From: SZUA-430 sp044375275
GTDB lineage: Bacteria; Pseudomonadota; Alphaproteobacteria; Micropepsales; Micropepsaceae
Direction of reading: 5' to 3'
Assembly: GCA_044375275.1 (NCBI GenBank)
Contig: JBILMZ010000127.1
Coordinates: 1 to 10,084 of the forward strand
Length of the DNA: 10,084 nucleotides
In this document: one piece after another, positions 1 through 7,040 of the stretch
Position numbering within the stretch: position 1 is the first letter of the stretch
Layout of the letters: every line of letters starts with the position of its first letter
Program-made: the position numbers and the translations under genes
Notes under the pieces: generated by a model
Told to the model about the DNA's origin: nothing
The model's input: the letters and a program-made list of their open reading frames with translations, nothing else
Databases searched by the model: none

Positions 1-1
1 C

Positions 2-175
2 ACGAAGGTGACGACGGAGAACCCGCAGCGCCGTGCAGGTGCCATTGCAAACATCCCGCAGGGCAGGCTGGGCACCCCCGGTGACATGGCCGGGGCCGCC
101 CTGTTTCTCGCCTCGCCTTTGGCTTCCTACGTGACGGGCCACACCCTCATCGTCGATGGAGGCCTATCACTTTGA
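2..175 (+). CDS. Short-chain dehydrogenase/reductase, C-terminal fragment (KduD-like)
   Basis: Only the last 57 codons lie in the window; the gene begins upstream. The tail reads like a classical SDR: an RLGTPGDMAGAALFLASP segment, then SYVTGH, and the near-terminal VDGG motif before a TGA stop. These are the family features that follow the Rossmann core and close the cofactor and tetramer interface. The spacing and wording resemble 2-deoxy-D-gluconate 3-dehydrogenase or gluconate 5-dehydrogenase enzymes (KduD/IdnO group), which oxidise or reduce sugar acids with NAD(P). The catalytic Ser-Tyr-Lys and the glycine-rich nucleotide motif are outside the window, so the substrate cannot be assigned. 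It is followed by 120 bases of AT-rich DNA before katG, so the two genes are probably separate units. SDR membership is very likely; the subfamily is a guess. Confidence 0.85.
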   Translation, partial: TKVTTENPQRRAGAIANIPQGRLGTPGDMAGAALFLASPLASYVTGHTLIVDGGLSL

Positions 176-189
176 AGCATGCAGGGACA

Positions 190-240
190 TTGATCGAATA
201 AAGCGATTAAAAAAATATATTTAATTCGCTTCAGTCGAAT
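190..240 (+). promoter_or_regulatory. katG promoter region with two dyads, OxyR-like arrangement
   Basis: The stretch is strikingly AT-rich against its GC-rich surroundings. Two dyads are visible: ATCG-N7-CGAT at 193-207 and ATTCG-N7-CGAAT at 224-240, with centres 32 bases apart, about three helical turns. Known OxyR sites have a comparable 4-7-4 geometry (ATAG-N7-CTAT), with element centres about 22 bases apart, one turn less than here. The inner halves also form an inverted repeat (AAGCGATTAAA at 201-211 against TTTAATTCGCTT at 220-231, one base of slippage). Candidate -10 boxes are TATATT (216-221) and TTTAAT (220-225). No good -35 is present at the matching distance, which would suit an activator-dependent promoter. 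The role in peroxide control is inferred from the position before katG. Confidence 0.4.
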
Positions 241-295
241 AGTTAGTGCGCGTAGGTTTTCGCAACAAGCCGCCGGAAGGCGACAAGGAGGAAGA

Positions 296-2506
296 ATGAC
301 CGCGAACGATCAGGCAAAGACTGGCAAGTGCCCGGTAATGCATGCAGCCGCGCCCCATGCAACATCAAGGGTGCAGTCCAACAGCAAGTGGTGGCCCAAC
401 CAGCTCAACCTCGCGATCCTGCACCAGCACACGGCGCTTTCCAGCCCGATGGACTGGGACTTTCATTATGCAAAGGCATTCGGGGAGCTCGACTACGCCG
501 CGCTGAAGAAGGATCTCCACGCGCTGATGACGGACTCGCAGGACTGGTGGCCCGCAGACTGGGGACACTATGGCGGTCTCTTCATCCGCATGGCGTGGCA
601 CAGCGCCGGAACCTATCGAACGGCAGACGGCCGGGGTGGCGCGGGTTCGGGCAATCAGCGTTTTGCGCCACTCAACAGCTGGCCTGACAACGGCAACCTC
701 GACAAGGCGCGCCGCCTGCTCTGGCCGATCAAGCAGAAATACGGCAGTCGCATCTCCTGGGCCGATCTCATGATCCTGGCCGGAAACGTCGCGCTGGAAT
801 CAATGGGCTTCAAGACGTTCGGCTTCGGCGGTGGACGCGAAGATATCTGGGCGCCTGAGGAAGACATCTACTGGGGCCCTGAGGCCGAGTGGCTGGGCGA
901 CAAGCGCTATAGCGGCGACCGCCAGCTTGAGAACCCGCTCGCTGCCGTGCAGATGGGTCTGATCTACGTGAACCCGCAGGGCCCGAACGGAAAACCTGAT
1001 CCCGTTGCCTCGGGACGCGATGTCCGCGAGACCTTCGCGCGCATGGCGATGAATGACGAAGAAACCGTGGCGCTGGTTGCCGGCGGACACACCTTCGGCA
1101 AGGCACACGGCGCAGGCCTTGAGTCGCATGTCGGACCCGAACCCGAAGGCGCACCGCTGGAGCAGATGGGCCTTGGCTGGAAGAACAGCTTCGGCACTGG
1201 CAAGGGCGTGCATACCATTACCAGCGGCATCGAAGGCGCCTGGAAGCCCAATCCGACACGTTGGGACAATGGCTACTTCGACATGCTGTTCGGCTATGAG
1301 TGGGAACTCGTGAAGAGCCCCGCCGGCGCCTGGCAATGGCACCCCAAGGACGTCAAGGCGGAACACATGATCCCCGACGCCCACGACCCGACGAAGACGC
1401 ATCGCCCGATGATGACAACGGCAGACCTGTCGTTGCGCTTCGATCCGGCCTACGAAAAGATCTCGCGTCGCTTCCACAAGGATCCGCAGGCGTTCGCGGA
1501 TGCGTTCGCGCGCGCCTGGTTCAAGCTGACCCATCGCGACATGGGACCGCGCAGCCGTTACATCGGCCCTGAAGTGCCTGCTGAAGTGCTCATCTGGCAG
1601 GATCCGGTGCCGGCGCTCGACCATCCGCTGGTGGATGCGCAGGACGTGAAGGGCCTGAAGGCAAAAATTCTCGCCACCGGTCTTTCGGTCTCCGATCTTG
1701 TGTCTGTCGCGTGGGCCTCGGCTTCGACGTTCCGCGGTTCGGACAAGCGTGGCGGTGCCAATGGCGCGCGCATTCGCCTGGCGCCGCAGCGGAACTGGGA
1801 AGTGAACCAGCCTGAACGCCTCGACCGGGTGCTGAAGGCGCTCGAAGCCGTGCAGAAGGAGTTCAACGCGGCGCAGAAGGGCAGCAAGCGTATTTCGCTC
1901 GCAGACCTCATCGTGCTCGCAGGCTCAGCCGCAGTCGAGCAGGCGGCAAGGAATACGGGTCACGAAGTCGAGGTGCCGTTTGTCCCCGGCCGCACGGACG
2001 CAACGCAGGAGCAGACCGACGTCGAATCCTTCGCGGTCCTGGAGCCGATGGCCGATGGCTTCCGGAACTACCAGCGCAAGGAATACACGGTCCCGGCCGA
2101 AGAGTTGCTGGTCGACCGGGCGCAACTGCTCACGCTCTCGGCGCCGGAGATGACCTTGCTGGTGGGAGGCCTGCGAGCGCTCAATGCAAACGCGGGAGAA
2201 GCGTCGCATGGCGTGCTGACAAGGCAGCCGGGCCACCTGACGAACGACTTCTTCATCAACCTTCTGGATGCAGCCACGGAATGGAGCCCGCTCGACGGCA
2301 GCCATGGCGTATTCGAAGGTCGCGACCGGAAGTCAGGCGCCCGCAAGTGGACGGCAACACGCGTCGACCTTGTATTCGGGTCGAATTCCCAGCTGCGTGC
2401 CCTGTCGGAAGTCTATGGATCCGCGGACGGGAAGAAGCAGTTCGTGAAGGACTTCGTTGCGGCATGGACCAAGGTCATGAACCTCGACCGCTTCGATCTT
2501 GTCTGA
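296..2506 (+). CDS. katG: Catalase-peroxidase HPI
   Basis: This bifunctional haem enzyme breaks down hydrogen peroxide by catalase and peroxidase reactions in the cytoplasm. The protein has 736 residues, normal for the family, with the usual two peroxidase-like domains; only the N-terminal one binds haem. Distal catalytic residues R98, W101 and H102 sit in FIRMAWHSAGTYR. The covalent Met-Tyr-Trp adduct needed for catalase activity is predicted as W101-Y224-M250 (Y in LIYVNP, M in ARMAMNDEE). The proximal haem ligand is H265 in GGHTFGKAHG. The degenerate C-terminal domain repeats the fold (GSDKRGGANGARIRLAPQ) and ends in the usual FDLV-type tail. The ATG at 296 has an excellent ribosome site, AAGGAGGA at 285-292. 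The reading frame is intact and no key residue is missing. It converges on the siderophore receptor gene, with a hairpin between. Upstream dyads suggest peroxide control. Confidence 0.98.
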   Translation: MTANDQAKTGKCPVMHAAAPHATSRVQSNSKWWPNQLNLAILHQHTALSSPMDWDFHYAKAFGELDYAALKKDLHALMTDSQDWWPADWGHYGGLFIRMAWHSAGTYRTADGRGGAGSGNQRFAPLNSWPDNGNLDKARRLLWPIKQKYGSRISWADLMILAGNVALESMGFKTFGFGGGREDIWAPEEDIYWGPEAEWLGDKRYSGDRQLENPLAAVQMGLIYVNPQGPNGKPDPVASGRDVRETFARMAMNDEETVALVAGGHTFGKAHGAGLESHVGPEPEGAPLEQMGLGWKNSFGTGKGVHTITSGIEGAWKPNPTRWDNGYFDMLFGYEWELVKSPAGAWQWHPKDVKAEHMIPDAHDPTKTHRPMMTTADLSLRFDPAYEKISRRFHKDPQAFADAFARAWFKLTHRDMGPRSRYIGPEVPAEVLIWQDPVPALDHPLVDAQDVKGLKAKILATGLSVSDLVSVAWASASTFRGSDKRGGANGARIRLAPQRNWEVNQPERLDRVLKALEAVQKEFNAAQKGSKRISLADLIVLAGSAAVEQAARNTGHEVEVPFVPGRTDATQEQTDVESFAVLEPMADGFRNYQRKEYTVPAEELLVDRAQLLTLSAPEMTLLVGGLRALNANAGEASHGVLTRQPGHLTNDFFINLLDAATEWSPLDGSHGVFEGRDRKSGARKWTATRVDLVFGSNSQLRALSEVYGSADGKKQFVKDFVAAWTKVMNLDRFDLV

Positions 2507-2515
2507 TGATGAAGC

Positions 2516-2547
2516 TGACGGGGGCCGGCAGCAAGTCGGCCCCGTCA
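2516..2547. terminator. Hairpin between convergent katG and receptor genes
   Basis: The arms at 2516-2527 and 2537-2547 pair as TGACGGGGCCG with its complement, with one bulged G, around a 9-base loop. It lies 9 bases after the katG stop and 11 bases before the receptor stop on the other strand, so it can serve both convergent transcripts. Neither side carries a clear T tract, so it is either a weak intrinsic terminator or a 3'-end stabilising stem. Confidence 0.55.
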
Positions 2548-2558
2548 CGACTTCCTGA

Positions 2559-4685
2559 TCAGAACATGCTGGTCAGCGTGACACGCACCGACCGCGGCGC
2601 ACCTGGCGTGATGTTGTTGTCATTGTGGGCCGTGCCCCAGTAAGTCTCATCGAGCACGTTCTCCACGTTCACCTGCATCTTCATTTCGTCGCTGATACGG
2701 TAATAGACGGCGGCATCGACGCGCGTATAGGCCGGCAGGATCACGGCATTGCTGATGGACGCAAACATGTCGGTCTGGTGGGTAACACCAAGCCCCGCCG
2801 CCCATTCCTTTGACAGTCGGTAGTGGTTCCAGAGTGAAAACGTCTGCTCGGGTACGAGCGGGACAACCCGGCCCGCTGGCGCAGCCGTGGTGGTCTTCGT
2901 GATCTCGGCATTCTGGAAGGCGTACCCGGCCATGATCGACCACTCGTTGGTCAGGTTGCCGCTGAGGCCCAGTTCCAGCCCTTCGCTGCGTTGCTCGCCC
3001 GTCAGGACGGAAAGGCTCGTGATGGGGTCGACAGCCCGGGTGTTGGTGCGGTCAAGCCTGTAAACGGCGGCCGTGAAGGCGAGGCTGGGCTTGATGTCCC
3101 ATTTGAACCCGACTTCAAGGTTCAGGAACTTCTCCGGATCAAGCGAAGCCGAGGTGGCGTCAAGTGAAGCGAACTGGTCGCCGGACTGGGGCAGGTGGGA
3201 AACCGCATAGCTTCCATAGACCGACATGGCGTCGAACGGCTTGTAGATGACACCCAACCGCGGTGACACCAGCGTGTCCGCGCGGCTGAAGTCGGCATTG
3301 GCGGGGCGAAGGTCATCGAAGTCGAGATCAAACCGGTCGACACGCAGGCCCGCCACGACCTTGACGCTGTCTGTAACGTCGATCTGGTCCTGCACATAGG
3401 CCGCCGCCAGCGTCAGTCCCACATTGTTGTTGGCCTGGACGGGCAAGAGAAAAACCGCCGGCGCAAAAGTCGTCGGATTGAGGATGTTCACGACACCGGC
3501 CGCATTGTTGTTCGGGGTCCGCATGTTGTCCGTGTCCTGCCAGCCAAACTCCACGCCGAACAGGATCTTGTGCCGGATGCCACCCGTTGTCGTGTCCCAG
3601 ACCAGGTCCGTCTGGTTGAACATGTTCACGCGATCGGTCGCGCTGTCATAGCTCTGCAGCGAGACATTGCCCAATCCGTTCACGCTGCTGTTTGCATGGA
3701 CATTCGAATAGTACTTGTCGTAGCCCGCGATGACCGTGTGGTTCTTGAGGCTGAGCGTCGGACTGATGGCGTGTTCAAGTGAGGCGCGCAGAAGATTCAC
3801 GCCGAAGTCGCTCTTGCTCAGGTCAGGATTTCCAAAGAAGGTCGAGGCGCTGATCTCCAGCGGGCGGCCATTCTGCGATGGCACGCCACGATCAACGGTG
3901 CGCTTGTCGGTGAAGTGTTCAAGGCTGACCTGTGCGCGGGTCTGTTCGGAGAAGGTGAAGCTCACCGTGGGATTGATGCCGTACCGCTCTACCTCCACGT
4001 GGTCCCTGTAGGAACCCGAGTTTTCATAAACGGCCATGAGGCGCGCCGAGACGATCTCGTCAAGGGCATCACCCAGGTCAATGGTGGCCCGGCGATTGTC
4101 GTCGGAACCCGCTTGCAGCGTCAGGGTGCGGATCTCGTCGCCGTCGGCCGCGCGTGAAACCCGGTTGATCACGCCACCGGCACCGCCGCGTCCGAAGATC
4201 AACGCGTTCGGCCCCTTGAGCACCTCGATGCGCTCGGCATTGTAGAGGTCGCGGAAGTGCTGCACGTCATCGCGGACGCCATCCACGAAGAAGTCCGCCG
4301 TTGAAGAATTGCCGCGCAAGGTAGGGGCGTCCCTGTGTCCTTCGCCCTGGCCCATCGTGACACCTGGCACATAGCGGGTGACATCACCCATCGTGCGCAT
4401 GTCCTGGTCCTCGATCAGGTCCCGTGTGACCGCCGTGACCGACTGCGGCACATCAAGCAGCTTCGTGTTCGTCTTGGTCGCGCTCGAAGTGTCGTCCTGC
4501 TTGTAGTAGTTGCGCTTGCCGGTGACGGTGACCTTTTCGACGGCCTGTGATGTCTCGCCCTTGCTGTCGTCCTGCGCCTGCGCCGGAAGCAGGATAACTG
4601 CACTGGCCATGATGGCTGTTGTCAGGAGGCAGCGCATTCTGAACGCGCGACGTCGCACGTCATCCGCGTTAACGGCATGCGTCAT
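2559..4685 (-). CDS. TonB-dependent catecholate-type siderophore receptor (Fiu-like)
   Basis: This is an outer-membrane beta-barrel that imports ferric siderophores using energy from TonB-ExbBD. From the ATG at 4685 it has 708 residues. An arginine-rich start (VRRRAFRMR) and hydrophobic core precede a likely signal cleavage after AQA near residue 37. A TonB-box-like EKVTVTG follows at 50-56. The plug domain spans about 70-182 and shows LLDVPQSVTAVT, RGNSSTADFFVDGVRDD and RIEVLKGPNALIFGRGGAGG, all typical of the siderophore receptor family. The rest is barrel, ending in phenylalanine (VRVTLTSMF) as expected for barrel insertion. An upstream in-frame TTG at 4706 could add seven residues, but the ATG is preferred. 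The ribosome site is weak (GGGG eight bases upstream). A Fur-like palindrome lies about 86 bases upstream. The wording resembles Fiu-type catecholate receptors, but the exact ligand is unknown. Confidence 0.93.
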   Translation of the reverse strand: MTHAVNADDVRRRAFRMRCLLTTAIMASAVILLPAQAQDDSKGETSQAVEKVTVTGKRNYYKQDDTSSATKTNTKLLDVPQSVTAVTRDLIEDQDMRTMGDVTRYVPGVTMGQGEGHRDAPTLRGNSSTADFFVDGVRDDVQHFRDLYNAERIEVLKGPNALIFGRGGAGGVINRVSRAADGDEIRTLTLQAGSDDNRRATIDLGDALDEIVSARLMAVYENSGSYRDHVEVERYGINPTVSFTFSEQTRAQVSLEHFTDKRTVDRGVPSQNGRPLEISASTFFGNPDLSKSDFGVNLLRASLEHAISPTLSLKNHTVIAGYDKYYSNVHANSSVNGLGNVSLQSYDSATDRVNMFNQTDLVWDTTTGGIRHKILFGVEFGWQDTDNMRTPNNNAAGVVNILNPTTFAPAVFLLPVQANNNVGLTLAAAYVQDQIDVTDSVKVVAGLRVDRFDLDFDDLRPANADFSRADTLVSPRLGVIYKPFDAMSVYGSYAVSHLPQSGDQFASLDATSASLDPEKFLNLEVGFKWDIKPSLAFTAAVYRLDRTNTRAVDPITSLSVLTGEQRSEGLELGLSGNLTNEWSIMAGYAFQNAEITKTTTAAPAGRVVPLVPEQTFSLWNHYRLSKEWAAGLGVTHQTDMFASISNAVILPAYTRVDAAVYYRISDEMKMQVNVENVLDETYWGTAHNDNNITPGAPRSVRVTLTSMF

Positions 4686-4770
4686 TTTGGTACCCCAGTT
4701 TCCCAATTCGCCAGCCGCTCAACGTGAGGTGGCGACCATTCGAGCCAGCACGTACCATAATCAAGTTCAT

Positions 4771-4789
4771 AATGCAACTCAGTCGCAAT
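4771..4789. promoter_or_regulatory. Putative Fur box upstream of the siderophore receptor
   Basis: On the minus strand the 19 bases read ATTGCGACTGAGTTGCATT. They form an odd-length palindrome in which only two base pairs (four of 18 non-central positions) fail to match. The GC-A-T-rich dyad with TTGC/GCA half-sites resembles Fur operators of several Proteobacteria. It lies about 86 bases before the receptor ATG, on the correct side for iron-dependent repression. I could not place a convincing -35/-10 pair next to it, so the assignment rests on the dyad and on the downstream gene type. Confidence 0.5.
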
Positions 4790-4959
4790 AAGGGGTTGGG
4801 AGGTCGCTCCACTCCTTCGATTTCAGTAGCCGGTCTGACCCAAGGCTGCACCAATCAAGTCTCGTCTGGCATCCTCTGCCTTTGGTGTCGTCGGGGTTGC
4901 GAGCTTCAACTCTGGCATGGAGGGGCTTTCCAGCCTTTGCCCACCTTCGCACTCGGTTT
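4790..4959. other. Non-coding stretch between the receptor promoter and the SMR gene end
   Basis: No credible gene is visible here. Short open frames exist on both strands, but none has a ribosome site or a recognisable motif. On the minus strand, just after the SMR stop, a weak stem GGCT-GGAA-AGCC near 4923-4934 could help 3'-end formation. Together with the Fur-like site and receptor leader, the gene-free gap is 4686-4959, 274 bases. Confidence 0.5.
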
Positions 4960-5276
4960 TCAGTGAGCAAGCTTCAAGGTCACCACGCCCGCTACGATCA
5001 GCAGGACGCCGAAATATCGCATCAGCGACGATGGATCGCCAAAAACATTACCCCCACGAAGAAGGTTCCAGCAGCACCAATTCCCGTCCAGACAGCATAG
5101 GCAGTGCCTATCGGAATTTCACGTTGAGCCAGCCAAAGAAAAAATCCACTGGCAGCCATGAACACCACCGCCATGGCTATGCCTTGCCAACGGCTCTCTG
5201 GCTCTTGCGCCAGTTTCAACCCGACAGGCCAGCCAATCTCCAACAGTCCAGCCAGCACCAGATACAGCCAACCCAT
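4960..5276 (-). pseudogene. SMR-family efflux transporter (SugE/Gdx-type), frameshifted
   Basis: SMR proteins are four-helix inner-membrane dimers that export cations, such as quaternary ammonium compounds or guanidinium, in exchange for protons. From the ATG at 5276 (ribosome site AAGGAG six bases upstream) the frame reads MGWLYLVLAGLLEIGWPVGL with the essential glutamate at E13, then helix 2 (IAMAVVFMAASGFFLWLA) and helix 3 with IGTAYAVWTGIGAAGTFFVG. After ...GVM the frame breaks into FLAIHRR and stops at 5022. The next frame continues at once with GDPSSLMRYFGVLLIVAGVV and KLAH, a normal helix 4, stopping at 4960. Adding one T to the five-T run (plus-strand A run at 5041-5045) restores MFFGDPSS and a 105-residue protein, the normal family length. 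Either the gene is recently broken, or the run causes a read error or slippage. Substrate is uncertain; the GLLEIGWPVGLK helix fits the SugE/Gdx side of the family. Confidence 0.9.
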
Positions 5277-5600
5277 GAGGCTCTCCTTCAACGGTTCAGT
5301 TGTGATCAAAGCAGCTCTTTGCAAGATGATTGTGAAAGAGTCGCAGCCAGCCGGGTCCGGTTGCTGCTCCGCTGTGCTTTAAAACCTCGGTAGTGAAACC
5401 CAGTGACGCTTCCCGCGTGTCACAGATCAAGACTTGACGCATCGCAGGGGCACGCAGGCGCGCGACAATTCCAGCATGCGAACCGGCGCAGAAATCACGC
5501 TAAGCACCTGATTCATAGAGACAAAATTCTCGATAATTGCTTCGGGCACGCTGCCTCTCCATGCTATGTGCCGATCATTGCTCGTATCGGGAGAGCGCTC
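5277..5600. other. Divergent intergenic region between SMR and SRPBCC genes
   Basis: These 324 bases separate two genes transcribed away from each other and must hold both promoters. I see no RNA gene and no convincing coding frame. A plus-strand frame reaching back to 5403 from the SRPBCC gene lacks a ribosome site and family similarity before 5601. I looked for a guanidine riboswitch before the SMR gene and found no matching conserved core. Composition is less GC-rich than the neighbouring genes in the 5490-5545 part. No promoter could be placed with confidence. Confidence 0.5.
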
Positions 5601-6107
5601 ATGAGAACCATCGCCCTCGTCGCCCTGGCCGTGGCCCTTCTCGGGCTCGGACTCGTCGTCATTGGCTACGCATTGCCGGCGACCCGCGAAGGTGCCGCCA
5701 GCCGCGTCATCGCTGCGAACCCCGAACGCGTCCGCCAGACGATCCTTGATGTTGAAAGCCAGCCCGCGTGGCGCCGGCACGTCGCGGCGGTCGTTCGCAC
5801 ATCCGCCGACGAATGGACGGAAACAACCGTCGACGGCGAGACGATCGCGTTCCGCCGCCTGCCGTCGGACGACGGGAGCGTCCGGCTCGAATTTGAAAGC
5901 ACGCGCGGCTATCGTGGCGAATGGCAAGGACGGTTTTCGCCTGCGTTGGGCGGCGGTACGGAACTCGAAGTCCTCGAGCGCACGACGACGCCGTCGCCGA
6001 TCGGTCGGATCCTGTCGCGGATTTTCTTCGATCCGGCGGCCTTCGCTGCGGCGTATCTCGACGACGTGGCGCGTGAGGTCGCGCGCCGCGACGGGGCGGG
6101 CGCGTGA
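5601..6107 (+). CDS. Membrane-anchored SRPBCC (START-like) family protein
   Basis: The 168-residue product starts with a single hydrophobic helix at about residues 3-24 (TIALVALAVALLGLGLVV), probably an uncleaved anchor or signal sequence. A START/Bet v 1-like domain follows: ASRVIAANPERVRQTILDVESQPAWRRHV is the family's opening strand and helix, strands continue through WTETTVDGETIAFRRL and VRLEFEST, and a closing long helix covers about 145-162 (AFAAAYLDDVAREVARR). Such folds bind hydrophobic ligands in a cavity; the ligand here is unknown. The ATG at 5601 is chosen because GGGAGAG lies about six bases upstream and the helix begins directly; longer upstream frames add only unlikely sequence. 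The stop lies three bases before the next gene, so the two are almost certainly co-transcribed. The fold call is good, the function open. Confidence 0.75.
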   Translation: MRTIALVALAVALLGLGLVVIGYALPATREGAASRVIAANPERVRQTILDVESQPAWRRHVAAVVRTSADEWTETTVDGETIAFRRLPSDDGSVRLEFESTRGYRGEWQGRFSPALGGGTELEVLERTTTPSPIGRILSRIFFDPAAFAAAYLDDVAREVARRDGAGA

Positions 6108-6110
6108 CGC

Positions 6111-6548
6111 ATGGCAACCCGACCCAAACGTCCCACCGACTGGCGCAAGCGCTTCGACGCAGCCAAGCCCCCGAAGACCGTGACGCTGCACACGGATTTC
6201 GCGGGAATAAAGGCGGGCACGGTCATGTACATCGGCTCGCCGGGCACGATCGCGAACTACATCGCCCGGATTCCCCGTGGCGAGACGCGCGCCGTCGAGC
6301 GGATGCGCAACGAACTGGCGCGCCGCAACGGCGCGCAAGCGACCTGTCCAGTCACCACGGCGATCTACCTGAAGGTTGTGGCGGAGGTGGCGCTCACCGA
6401 ACTCGACGACGGCAAGCCCTTCGAGCGCGTCGTGCCGTTCTGGCGGGTCATCGAGCCCGGCAGCAAGATCGCCAAGCGCCTGTCCTGCGACGACGCGATG
6501 ATTGAGCATCTTCGGGGGCTGGATCGCGCCGAACCGCGCAAAGGCTGA
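6111..6548 (+). CDS. Small MGMT-family-like protein, alkyltransferase-related
   Basis: This 145-residue protein begins three bases after the SRPBCC stop and has only a weak ribosome site, so translation is probably coupled. Its layout matches the short proteins annotated as MGMT family: an N-terminal DWRKRF...KPPK segment, a helix-turn-helix-like IARIPRGETRAVERMRNELARR at about 51-72, the signature TCPVTTAIYLKVVAEVA at 78-94, and VVPFWRVI at 107-114. The relatives I recall read TCPLTTGIF and PYWRVI. In true O6-alkylguanine methyltransferases the active cysteine sits in PCHR. Here there is no PCHR; C79 in TCP is the obvious conserved cysteine. A role in DNA binding or alkylation response is possible but unproven. 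Identification is from remembered family motifs, so moderate confidence. Confidence 0.6.
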   Translation: MATRPKRPTDWRKRFDAAKPPKTVTLHTDFAGIKAGTVMYIGSPGTIANYIARIPRGETRAVERMRNELARRNGAQATCPVTTAIYLKVVAEVALTELDDGKPFERVVPFWRVIEPGSKIAKRLSCDDAMIEHLRGLDRAEPRKG

Positions 6549-6688
6549 CCGCGCCATTCGCCAGAAGCCGGAAAGCGATCCAACCCGCACGACCCGGATA
6601 CGAAATGAACCAGGGGTGGGTTACAGGTTGATCGTGCCGGAGCGGGGAGCTGATCTGGAAGGACCGGGCTGACCCGGATCTGCGCAGA
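6549..6688. repeat. Convergent spacer with small hairpin and 14-bp palindrome
   Basis: Between the MGMT-like gene (plus) and the GIY-YIG gene (minus) lie 140 bases. They contain a small hairpin CCGGG-CTGA-CCCGG at 6664-6677, touching a perfect 14-bp palindrome GATCTGCGCAGATC at 6677-6690 that overlaps the GIY-YIG stop codon. A further GATCT copy at 6652-6656 can pair with the AGATC end, giving a nested structure. It could act as a shared terminator, although no T tract follows. Confidence 0.35.
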
Positions 6689-6970
6689 TCATCCTTCGGA
6701 TGTCACTTTGACGGGCTTTGCTCTGTCTTCGCGGTTCACAAGCCGCTTGAATGAGAAGGCCTTGCCGGAACCGGATTTGAAGTACTTTTCCAATGCACGA
6801 GCGCGCCTTTCGTCGGCGACAGCGACATAGGCTTCCAGTTTCGCGGGTAACAGCAGTCGAGTGGATCTCACGCGGCCGATGTTGTGCGTACTGACACGTC
6901 GACGAAGATCATTGGTCGAGCCAACGTAGATGTCATCATTTCGCAGTTTGAGAAAATACACGTACCACAA
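6689..6970 (-). CDS. GIY-YIG superfamily nuclease, small single-domain protein
   Basis: The 93-residue protein is a stand-alone GIY-YIG domain. The first motif is WYVYFL (2-7), the second IYVGST (14-19), followed by NDLRRRVSTHN with the probable catalytic arginine R25, and the metal-binding glutamate is probably E61 in ALEKYFKSGSG. Length and order match the small YhbQ/UPF0213-type group; the substrate of these proteins is mostly unknown, and some are nucleases. The start is a TTG at 6970: an in-frame TAG lies 39 bases upstream and no ATG or GTG is in frame between. MWYVYFL is the usual family start. There is no good ribosome site. The gene lies 123 bases downstream of tRNA-Ser on the same strand, behind two hairpins, and may depend on tRNA read-through. 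Confidence 0.85.
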   Translation of the reverse strand: MWYVYFLKLRNDDIYVGSTNDLRRRVSTHNIGRVRSTRLLLPAKLEAYVAVADERRARALEKYFKSGSGKAFSFKRLVNREDRAKPVKVTSEG

Positions 6971-7012
6971 ATGACACCATCTGGGCTTTGCGGTGATTGG
7001 TGGCTAACCGTC

Positions 7013-7040
7013 GCCTCCCTTCGCCAAGGCTTCGGGAGGC
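7013..7040 (-). repeat. Short hairpin between tRNA-linked palindrome and GIY-YIG gene
   Basis: On the minus strand the arms GCCTCCC and GGGAGGC (7 bp) enclose GAAGCCTTGGCGAA, in which GAA faces GAA and GCC faces GGC. It abuts the larger hairpin at 7040. The CGAAGCCTTGGCGAAG core looks like the kind of short palindromic unit that is dispersed in intergenic DNA, but copy number cannot be judged from this window. Confidence 0.6.

Noticed and set aside
800..1624. Long minus-strand open frame (274 codons) opposite katG
   Set aside because: It lies wholly inside katG, which has every expected family residue. The antisense protein shows arginine/alanine-rich shadow composition and no family motif.
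4686..4970. Small protein genes in the receptor-SMR gap
   Set aside because: Frames of 60-80 codons exist on both strands, but they overlap the Fur-like site or the SMR gene end, have no good ribosome site and match nothing I recognise.
5277..5402. Guanidine riboswitch before the SugE/Gdx-type gene
   Set aside because: Such genes often carry one, but I could not find the class I core, the paired ACGR loops of class II, or the class III pseudoknot sequence in the minus-strand leader.
5427..6590. 387-codon minus-strand frame opposite the SRPBCC and MGMT-like genes
   Set aside because: The plus-strand frames show a coherent hydrophobic anchor, family motifs, a ribosome site and tight gene spacing. 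The antisense frame is arginine-rich with no motif and is explained by GC-rich codon bias.
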